In this document: one piece after another, positions 1-4,977 of the stretch
Layout of the letters: every line of letters begins with the position of its first letter
How positions within the stretch are numbered: the stretch's first letter is position 1
From: Treponema sp. UBA7590
GTDB taxonomy: Bacteria; Spirochaetota; Spirochaetia; Treponematales; Treponemataceae
Direction: 5' to 3'
Assembly: GCA_002478955.1 (NCBI GenBank)
Contig: DLKK01000041.1
Coordinates: 2,567 to 19,810 of the forward strand
DNA: 17,244 bases
Translations under genes and position numbers: made by a program
Notes under the pieces: generated by a model
The model's input: the letters and a program-made list of their open reading frames with translations, nothing else
Told to the model about the DNA's origin: nothing
Databases searched by the model: none

Positions 1-395
1 AAACCTACGATTACATAACCAGCGGAAAAGCTTTTTCAACCAGGAAACTTCTAGGGATTCTTTTTGACCATGCGGAACGCTACATTGACGGTAAACTTGT
101 CCTTACATATGAAACAATGGATGACACAAAAAAATGGGGACAAGAAGGACGTGACTCAGACGCGTTATATTCAGCTTTTCTTGCGGTAAACGGAGTTGAG
201 GCGGTCGTTTTTTTACGACAGGACACAGATTCAACATGCACAGCGGGGCTTCGTTCACGAGACAAAATTGATGTAAGCGTTGTGGCTTCAAAATTTGGTG
301 GTGGCGGACATAAAAACGCATCAGGTTTCAGCTGCAACGGAAAACTTGAGACATTGATTCCGTCTGTTGTAAAAGAATTTTCAAGAATTATGTAA
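1..395 (+). CDS. NrnA-like DHH/DHHA1 phosphoesterase, C-terminal part
   Basis: The gene enters from the left edge, in the frame beginning at base 3, and ends at TAA 393-395. About 130 residues are visible. The clearest motif is the glycine-rich GGGGHKNASG at 297-326, the substrate-binding signature of the DHHA1 domain in NrnA-type oligoribonuclease/pAp phosphatases and related bacterial phosphoesterases. Just before it is a typical DHHA1 beta-strand and turn (TAGLRSRDKIDVSVVA). These enzymes degrade 2-5 nt RNA or dephosphorylate pAp, or in some relatives c-di-AMP/pApA, in the cytoplasm. The catalytic DHH half lies outside the window, so the exact substrate cannot be told. An internal ATG at 117 lies inside the domain and is not a plausible start. 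Confidence 0.82.
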   Translation, partial: TYDYITSGKAFSTRKLLGILFDHAERYIDGKLVLTYETMDDTKKWGQEGRDSDALYSAFLAVNGVEAVVFLRQDTDSTCTAGLRSRDKIDVSVVASKFGGGGHKNASGFSCNGKLETLIPSVVKEFSRIM

Positions 396-417
396 AAAAA
401 ACGCATAAAATCAAAAC

Positions 418-435
418 TTGGCATGATACTTGCTT
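418..435 (+). promoter_or_regulatory. Sigma-54 (RpoN)-type -24/-12 promoter
   Basis: The sequence TTGGCATGATACTTGCTTTT fits the sigma-54 consensus TGGCACG-N4-TTGCW with the exact spacing. The -24 GG is at 420-421 and the -12 GC at 432-433, twelve bases apart start to start. It lies in the gap between the phosphoesterase stop (395) and the next gene (476), giving a predicted transcript start near 445 and a leader of about 30 nt. No clear enhancer site for a sigma-54 activator was identified; it could lie inside the preceding gene. Confidence 0.7.
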
Positions 436-475
436 TTAAATAATTAGACGTTATTAAAAAGTGGAGTATCAAAAA

Positions 476-1492
476 ATGAAAAAATTTTGCATCGATTTAA
501 ATTCTATTCCAGAAATGATTGAATCTAAAATCATAACACAGGATGAAGCCGCAAGAATAATCGCGGAAGATTTGAACCGGAACAAAAAAAATTATCATCT
601 TATTTCTAATGATGAAGATATTTTAAGCGAACTGAGCCTCAGAATTCTACAGACAAGCGACCTGCTGTTCAAAAACTATAAGAAAGAAAAATGCGCATTC
701 AGGACATATCTTCTTTCTGTCCTAAAATACCAGATTCTTACGATTTTGCGGGAACACAGACGAAAAAATTCCGGAGACGAAATTACAAAGCAATTCCCGC
801 ACATACAATACGAAACACAAAACGAACTTTACGAAATGGATGAGGCGCCTTTCAAGATAATGCATGTAAAGCCTTTTATAAAAAAGACTGAGGACAAAAT
901 CACTTACAGGGAAAAAAGACAGAGTAAAAAAGACAAGAAATCCTTGTCGGCAGAAAATTCCACATCAGAAAAACCAAGAATAAAAATGCAGGACCTGGTC
1001 TCATACTGGGCAAACAGGACTTCTAAAAAAGCAAGAACCGCGCTGATTCTCGCCCTTAAATCAAGCTATTACATTACAGAAGAAAACATAGACTCTGTCT
1101 GCGATTATTGTGAAATTTCAAAAAAAATCATGCAGGAGACAATTGACGAGCTTAAAAGCAAGATTCCTGAAAGGCAAGAGAAAATCGAGCTTCTGCAGAA
1201 ACGGCAGGCAAAATCGTTTAACTTTCATATAAAATTGCAAAAACGTATTTCTGAGACATTTGAGATTGAAAAAAAAGATGAACTTTCAAAAAAATACGAA
1301 TATCACACAAAAAAATGGAATGAAAGAAACTCCAGAACCCACCCGAAGAGCGTAAAATTATGTCCGACAAATAAGCAAGTGGCAGAAATTCTTGGAATCT
1401 GTGAACGTCAGGTTGGAAATTATATAAAAAATGCGGAAAATGTCGCAGAGTCAATCAAAAAAGAAATAAACGACAGCGCAGAAAATTCGTAG
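476..1492 (+). CDS. Divergent sigma-70-family-like protein (region 2 plus HTH)
   Basis: I do not recognise a named family for this 338-residue protein. Residues about 47-97 resemble sigma-70 region 2: DILSELSLRILQ, then CAFRTYLLSVLKYQILTILR and a basic REHRRK. This is the usual pattern of an acidic helix, FRxYL and an Arg-rich end. A lysine-rich middle of roughly 190 residues follows. The end has a helix-turn-helix at about 298-317 (TNKQVAEILGICERQVGNYI), like region 4 or a small HTH domain. An upstream in-frame GTG at 461 is possible, but GTGGAG at 461-466 serves better as the ribosome site for ATG 476 (GGAG, nine-base gap). A sigma-54-type promoter sits directly upstream. An alternative reading is a non-sigma DNA-binding regulator. 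The sigma-like assignment is inference from pattern only. Confidence 0.6.
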   Translation: MKKFCIDLNSIPEMIESKIITQDEAARIIAEDLNRNKKNYHLISNDEDILSELSLRILQTSDLLFKNYKKEKCAFRTYLLSVLKYQILTILREHRRKNSGDEITKQFPHIQYETQNELYEMDEAPFKIMHVKPFIKKTEDKITYREKRQSKKDKKSLSAENSTSEKPRIKMQDLVSYWANRTSKKARTALILALKSSYYITEENIDSVCDYCEISKKIMQETIDELKSKIPERQEKIELLQKRQAKSFNFHIKLQKRISETFEIEKKDELSKKYEYHTKKWNERNSRTHPKSVKLCPTNKQVAEILGICERQVGNYIKNAENVAESIKKEINDSAENS

Positions 1493-1524
1493 ACTAGAAA
1501 AAAAAAATTGAATAAAATCGAGCT

Positions 1525-2190
1525 ATGAAAATTTATTTAGCGACTGGAAACAAAAACAAAAAAAAAGAGATGAGCCAGATTCTTGCTGGACACACAATCG
1601 TTACTCCGGCAGATGAAGGAATCGACTTTAATCCCATAGAAAACGGAAAGACTTTTTACGAAAACAGCATTATAAAGGCAAAAACTTTATATGAAATCGT
1701 CCACTGCCCTGTAATTGCGGACGACTCAGGAATATGCGTTGATGCGCTTGGAGGAATTCCAGGAATTTATTCAGCGCGTTATGGCGGACCGGAATTTCCA
1801 CAAGGAAAACCAGATGGTTCAAAAACGCCACAGGAAATGCAGAACAGATTTCTTATTGAATCATTGAACTCTGCGCTCGCGGGCGGAAAAATTAAGACTT
1901 CGGGATTCAGGAACGGACCGCGGTCTGCGCATTACACTTGCGCAATGGTTCTTTATCTTGGCACAGACAGAGTTTTTGTCTCACAGGAAACGATGGAAGG
2001 CGCAATTGTCAACAGCATTGATGAAGCTGCTGGCGACGGCGGATTTGGTTATGACCCGATTTTCTTTCTTCCGCAATACGGAAAAACTTCCGCACAGATT
2101 TCCGCAGAAGAAAAAAATGCAATCTCACACCGGGGAAAAGCAACCCGAGCCCTGATTCAGATGATGAAAAGCCTACCTGATTTTAATTGA
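1525..2190 (+). CDS. rdgB: XTP/dITP pyrophosphatase (RdgB/HAM1 family)
   Basis: A 221-residue house-cleaning enzyme that hydrolyses non-canonical purine triphosphates (dITP, XTP) to monophosphate and pyrophosphate in the cytoplasm, keeping them out of DNA and RNA. Family motifs are complete: TGNKNKKKE at residues 7-15 (triphosphate binding), DDSGICVDAL from residue 66 with the catalytic aspartate, GDGGFGYDPIF at 170-180, and SHRGKA at 201-206. It is slightly longer than the common 195-205 residues because of an extra segment around residues 112-130. The ribosome site before ATG 1525 is weak. It lies 32 bases after the sigma-like gene and may be co-transcribed with it. No strong terminator follows directly. 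Confidence 0.93.
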   Translation: MKIYLATGNKNKKKEMSQILAGHTIVTPADEGIDFNPIENGKTFYENSIIKAKTLYEIVHCPVIADDSGICVDALGGIPGIYSARYGGPEFPQGKPDGSKTPQEMQNRFLIESLNSALAGGKIKTSGFRNGPRSAHYTCAMVLYLGTDRVFVSQETMEGAIVNSIDEAAGDGGFGYDPIFFLPQYGKTSAQISAEEKNAISHRGKATRALIQMMKSLPDFN

Positions 2191-2241
2191 CTTCAGTTTT
2201 TTCAGACAATTAATAATTTTTGATTTTTTTCATTTTTTTCT

Positions 2242-2269
2242 TAAAGTTTTTTAACCTAGTTTCCGATAA
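2242..2269 (+). promoter_or_regulatory. Sigma-28 (FliA/WhiG-type) flagellar promoter for flaB
   Basis: TAAAGTTT begins at 2242 and TCCGATAA is at 2262-2269, close to the sigma-28 consensus TAAA-N15-GCCGATAA (spacer here 16). The predicted transcript start is near 2277, giving a flaB leader of about 150 nt. The -10 and its downstream context (TTCCGATAAT...GAAA) closely match the promoter found upstream of flgN at 14954-14980 on the other strand. This supports both as flagellar-class promoters. Confidence 0.75.
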
Positions 2270-2330
2270 TTGAAACAGAAGTGTTATGACTGCACGGCTT
2301 TTTTTAAGCACGGCTGTCAGATAATTCTGC

Positions 2331-2382
2331 TGCAAATGAGTGTAGATGTGGCCTTGTAAACAGATACACCATTTGCATTTTT
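2331..2382 (+). terminator. Terminator-like hairpin inside the flaB leader
   Basis: TGCAAATG (2331-2338) pairs with CATTTGCA (2370-2377). After one bulged A, GTGTA (2340-2344) pairs with TACAC (2365-2369). Five Ts follow at 2378-2382. It has the form of an intrinsic terminator but lies downstream of the predicted flaB transcript start and only seven bases before the CsrA-type hairpin. It could be an attenuator, a stop for weak read-through from rdgB, or a stabilising leader structure. The direct repeat GCACGGCT at 2292-2299 and 2308-2315 lies upstream of it with no known role. Confidence 0.4.
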
Positions 2383-2384
2383 CG

Positions 2385-2404
2385 GGACAGCAAGGATGTT
2401 GTCC
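2385..2404 (+). promoter_or_regulatory. CsrA-binding hairpin in flaB leader (upstream site)
   Basis: GGACAGC (2385-2391) pairs with GTTGTCC (2398-2404), seven pairs including one G-U. This leaves a six-base loop AAGGAT (2392-2397) that presents GGA. The core CAAGGATGT (2391-2399) matches the published CsrA SELEX consensus (RUACARGGAUGU) at nine consecutive positions. The site lies about 30 nt before the start codon, like the upstream CsrA site in the Bacillus hag leader. csrA and its antagonist fliW are encoded in this window. Confidence 0.65.
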
Positions 2405-2411
2405 TCAAAGA

Positions 2412-2424
2412 TTCCAAGGAGGAA
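2412..2424 (+). promoter_or_regulatory. flaB Shine-Dalgarno hairpin with GGA loop (second CsrA site)
   Basis: TTCC (2412-2415) can pair with GGAA (2421-2424), leaving loop AAGGA (2416-2420). The loop and right arm are the strong ribosome site AAGGAGG for ATG 2431. CsrA bound here would block initiation directly. Its GGA is 24 bases after the GGA of the upstream hairpin, a spacing compatible with both sites being bound by one CsrA dimer. The four-pair stem alone is weak. Confidence 0.5.
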
Positions 2425-2430
2425 CAAACT

Positions 2431-3291
2431 ATGGTTATCAACCACAACATGTCGGCTATGTATGCCAATCGTCAGCTGGGAGTTACAGGACTCGGTATTT
2501 CTAAAGATATGGAGAAACTTTCTTCCGGTGAAAGAATCAACCGCGCAGGCGATGATGCTTCTGGTCTTGCAGTATCAGAAAAAATGCGCTCACAGATCCG
2601 TGGATTGAACCAGGCTTCACAGAACGCTTCAAATGGTATCAGTTTTATACAGACAACAGAAGGTTATCTGCAGGAAACTACTGATATTATGCAGCGAATC
2701 CGCGAGCTGGCTGTTCAGTCATCTAACGGAATCTACAGCGCTGAAGATCGTATGCAGATTCAGGTTGAAATTTCTGCCCTTGTTTCTGAAGTAGATAGAA
2801 TCGCTTCTTCTGCACAGTTCAATGGCATGAACATGCTTACAGGTCGCTTTGCACAGCCAACAGGTGAAAATGTTGTAACAGGTTCTATGTGGTTCCACAT
2901 CGGTTCAAACATGGATCAGCGTATGCAGGTTTTCATCGGAACAATGTCTTCTACAGCATTGGGAATCCGTGAAATCGGCACAGAGACAAAACTTTCACTT
3001 GAAACGCCGGAAGATGCCAACCGTGCAATCGGAACTATCGATGAAGGTCTAAAGAAGATTAACAAACAGCGCGCAGACCTTGGCGCTTACCAGAACCGCA
3101 TGGAATATGCAGTTCGCGGTCTTAATATTTCTGCAGAGAACCTTCAGGCTTCTGAATCACGTATCCGTGATACTGATATGGCAAGCCAGATGGTAGAGTT
3201 CACAAAGAATTCTGTACTTCAGCAGGCAGGAACAGCAATGCTTGCTCAGGCCAACAACCAGTCACAGAATGTCTTGTCTTTACTAAGATAG
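2431..3291 (+). CDS. flaB: FlaB-type flagellin, first copy
   Basis: A 286-residue core flagellin of the spirochaete periplasmic filament. It has only the conserved N- and C-terminal (D0/D1) regions and no surface domain, as usual for FlaB. Visible hallmarks are the start MVINHNMSAM, RINRAGDDASGLAVSEKMRS at residues 35-54, QFNGMNMLTGRF mid-protein, and the C-terminal helix SRIRDTDMASQMVEFTKN. There is no signal peptide; export is by the flagellar type III system. The start has a strong AAGGAGG. The segment matching the glycosylation motif VEVSQLV of Treponema denticola FlaB is changed to VEISALV here (Ser115). By position it probably corresponds to one of the T. pallidum flaB1/flaB3 pair, but I do not assign a number. 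Confidence 0.95.
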   Translation: MVINHNMSAMYANRQLGVTGLGISKDMEKLSSGERINRAGDDASGLAVSEKMRSQIRGLNQASQNASNGISFIQTTEGYLQETTDIMQRIRELAVQSSNGIYSAEDRMQIQVEISALVSEVDRIASSAQFNGMNMLTGRFAQPTGENVVTGSMWFHIGSNMDQRMQVFIGTMSSTALGIREIGTETKLSLETPEDANRAIGTIDEGLKKINKQRADLGAYQNRMEYAVRGLNISAENLQASESRIRDTDMASQMVEFTKNSVLQQAGTAMLAQANNQSQNVLSLLR

Positions 3292-3300
3292 TGTAATATA

Positions 3301-3333
3301 ATTGTGTATGGGATTCTGAATTCCATACACAAT
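3301..3333 (+). terminator. Strong 3' hairpin after first flaB
   Basis: ATTGTGTATGGGATT (3301-3315) pairs with AATTCCATACACAAT (3319-3333) around a three-base loop, 15 pairs with one G-U, starting ten bases after the stop codon. There is no run of Ts after it, so it may be an mRNA 3'-end stabiliser or processing site rather than a true intrinsic terminator. Confidence 0.5.
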
Positions 3334-3456
3334 ATTGTACGGTCATTTCTACTCTATTCATTTCTCTAAAAAAAAATCGTACATTGTTATGCACTATTTT
3401 AACGTGTTTTCAGACACGCTAGTTCTTTGAAAAAGTGCAGTCCATGCTGTTTTGTA

Positions 3457-3502
3457 ACAGCAGAAACAGTAGGTGTGGCAACAAACTTACTGTTTCTGCT
3501 GT
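3457..3502 (+). other. 18-pair hairpin in the flaB-flaB intergenic region
   Basis: ACAGCAGAAACAGTA (3457-3471) is a perfect inverted repeat of TACTGTTTCTGCTGT (3488-3502). Three more pairs inside (one G-U) leave a ten-base loop. No T-run follows. It lies in the 313-base gene-free stretch 3292-3604 between the two flagellin genes, where I could not find a convincing sigma-28 or sigma-70 promoter. The second flaB may therefore be made by read-through and RNA processing. A spurious longer reading frame from ATG 3473 starts inside this hairpin. Confidence 0.6.
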
Positions 3503-3514
3503 ATGGGTCTGAAA

Positions 3515-3579
3515 CTGAAAAAGGAAGGCGCAAATCCTTTTCAGCCCGCACAAAGCAGAATACAGAACATGATGTTCTG
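3515..3579 (+). other. Two further hairpins before the second flaB
   Basis: Hairpin one: CTGAAAA-AGGA (3515-3525, one bulged A) pairs with TCCTTTTCAG (3535-3544), loop AGGCGCAAA. Hairpin two: CAGAACA (3563-3569) pairs with TGTTCTG (3573-3579). GGA triplets occur at 3579-3581 and at the ribosome site 3592-3594, but neither sits in an obvious loop, so a CsrA role here is weaker than for the first flaB. Confidence 0.5.
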
Positions 3580-3604
3580 GATTAATGACATGGAGGGCAC
3601 AGAT

Positions 3605-4453
3605 ATGATTATTAATCACAACATGAGTTCTTTGTATGCGGATCGTGTACTTGGCATTTCTAATGACGGGCTCATGAAAAACATCGAAAAACTCGCATCC
3701 GGTGAAAGAATTAACCGCGCTGGTGATGATGCTTCAGGACTTGCAGTTTCTGAAAAAATGCGTTCACAGATCCGCGGTTTGAACCAGGCTAGCCGAAACA
3801 TCGAGAATGGTGTTTCATTCATTCAGACAACAGAAGGATATTTGACAGAAACTACAGATATTCTTCAGCGTGTACGTGAACTTGCAGTTCAGTCTGCAAA
3901 CGGAATTTACACAGATGAAGACAGAATGCAGATTCAGGTTGAAGTTTCCCAGCTTGTTGCTGAAGTTGACAGAATTGCCAGCCAGGCTCAGTTCAACGGT
4001 ATGAATATGCTTACAGGACGTTTTGCATCAGAATCAAATGATGTAATGCAGTTCCAGATTGGAGCAAACATGGATCAGAACACAAGAGTTTTCATTGGAA
4101 CAATGACAGCTCAGGCTCTTGGTCTTAAAGGTGCTCAGGGTTCAGAAGATGCTGTTACTATCAGTGATCCAGAGTCTGCAAATGCAACTCTTGGCACAGT
4201 AGATGCAGCTTTGACAAACGTTACAAAACAACGCGCTGACCTTGGTGCTTACCAGAACCGCTTTGAAATGGCTGCCCGTGGAATTAATATCGCTGCTGAA
4301 AATACTCAGTCAGCTGAATCAAGAATCCGCGATACAGACATGGCTTCTGAAATTGTAGAATACACAAAAAACCAGATTCTCACACAGTCTGGTACTGCAA
4401 TGCTTTCTCAGGCTAACAGCCAGTCGCAGAATGTTCTTGCTCTTTTGAGCTAA
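3605..4453 (+). CDS. flaB: FlaB-type flagellin, second copy
   Basis: A 282-residue paralogue of the upstream flagellin. Hallmarks are MIINHNMSSLYADRVLG, RINRAGDDASGLAVSEKMRS at residues 35-54, QFNGMNMLTGRF, and ESRIRDTDMASEIVEYTKN near the end. ATG 3605 is chosen because GGAGG (3592-3596) lies eight bases before it and the flagellin fold begins at this Met; an in-frame extension to 3473 crosses RNA hairpins and looks non-coding. VEVSQLV (3938-3958, Ser115) matches the FlaB O-glycosylation motif reported in Treponema denticola. It lacks the few extra residues (TGENVVTGSMW) found mid-protein in the first copy. Both copies probably co-assemble in the periplasmic filament core. Confidence 0.95.
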   Translation: MIINHNMSSLYADRVLGISNDGLMKNIEKLASGERINRAGDDASGLAVSEKMRSQIRGLNQASRNIENGVSFIQTTEGYLTETTDILQRVRELAVQSANGIYTDEDRMQIQVEVSQLVAEVDRIASQAQFNGMNMLTGRFASESNDVMQFQIGANMDQNTRVFIGTMTAQALGLKGAQGSEDAVTISDPESANATLGTVDAALTNVTKQRADLGAYQNRFEMAARGINIAAENTQSAESRIRDTDMASEIVEYTKNQILTQSGTAMLSQANSQSQNVLALLS

Positions 4454-4513
4454 AAGCGGAATTTAATGTTAAAAGATTGCTGGATGTCATCTTTTGACAA
4501 TTAAAACGTGAAG

Positions 4514-4546
4514 TGGGAGGGGTGCGCCCCTCTCCCATTTCTTTTT
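4514..4546 (+). terminator. Intrinsic terminator after second flaB
   Basis: TGGGAGGGG (4514-4522) pairs with CCTCTCCCA (4529-4537, one G-U) with loop TGCGCC, followed by TTTCTTTTT. It ends the flagellin transcript and lies only five bases before the flaG ribosome site. flaG-fliD expression thus needs read-through or a promoter overlapping this region; I see none that is convincing. Confidence 0.8.
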
Positions 4547-4550
4547 ATTC

Positions 4551-4564
4551 AAGGAGGAAGCCTT
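4551..4564 (+). promoter_or_regulatory. flaG Shine-Dalgarno in a GGA-loop hairpin
   Basis: AAGG (4551-4554) can pair with CCTT (4561-4564), directly before ATG 4565. The loop AGGAAG (4555-4560) exposes GGA, the six-base-loop form liked by CsrA. The ribosome site AAGGAGG is part of the structure. The four-pair stem is short, so this is a candidate only. Confidence 0.35.
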
Positions 4565-4954
4565 ATGAATACAATAAGTTCATTTGGGCAGACGCTGGCC
4601 ATGGAAGGCCTGAATCTAAACAGCAGTGCTGTTACTCCGGCAAAAAGTATATCTACACAGAAAACCAGCACTGTAAACACTTTGAAAACCCCGACAGGTT
4701 CAGAAGTTGTTGATAATCTTGTTCGAAGTATGGCGGAAATAAAAGCGGATGCCCAGCAGCTGCAAAACATGACCGCCAGAGTTATGGGCAGAGAACTACA
4801 GTTCAATGTAAACAAAGAACTTGGCAGCATTGTCGTAAAAGTAGTAGATCCAAGTACCGATCAGGTTGTAAAGGAGATACCTTCTGAAGAAATTCAAAAT
4901 TTAAAGATTCGGATCAGAAAGGCAATCGGTGTTCTTTTTGACCAAATTGTTTAA
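4565..4954 (+). CDS. flaG: FlaG family protein
   Basis: A 129-residue protein. The C-terminal half carries the FlaG signature: LQFNVNKELGSIVVKVVDPS followed by TDQVVKEIPSEEI and an amphipathic last helix ending near FDQIV. The N-terminal 60 residues are Ser/Thr-rich and low in conservation, as usual. FlaG is associated with filament length and flagellin in other bacteria; its biochemical role is poorly defined. ATG 4565 is preferred because AAGGAGG ends eight bases before it; the longer frame from 4508 would start inside the terminator hairpin. It lies immediately upstream of fliD, the usual neighbour. Confidence 0.88.
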   Translation: MNTISSFGQTLAMEGLNLNSSAVTPAKSISTQKTSTVNTLKTPTGSEVVDNLVRSMAEIKADAQQLQNMTARVMGRELQFNVNKELGSIVVKVVDPSTDQVVKEIPSEEIQNLKIRIRKAIGVLFDQIV

Positions 4955-4977
4955 ATTCAGATTCAGATTTATTCATT

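Noticed and set aside
3367..3390. Possible sigma-28 promoter for the second flaB (TAAA...GTTATGCA)
   Set aside because: The -10 does not match GCCGATAA at enough positions, unlike the two clear sigma-28 sites in the window.
3473..3604. N-terminal extension of the second flagellin
   Set aside because: The extension crosses three RNA hairpins, has no flagellin similarity, and the true Met at 3605 has a good ribosome site and the family start.
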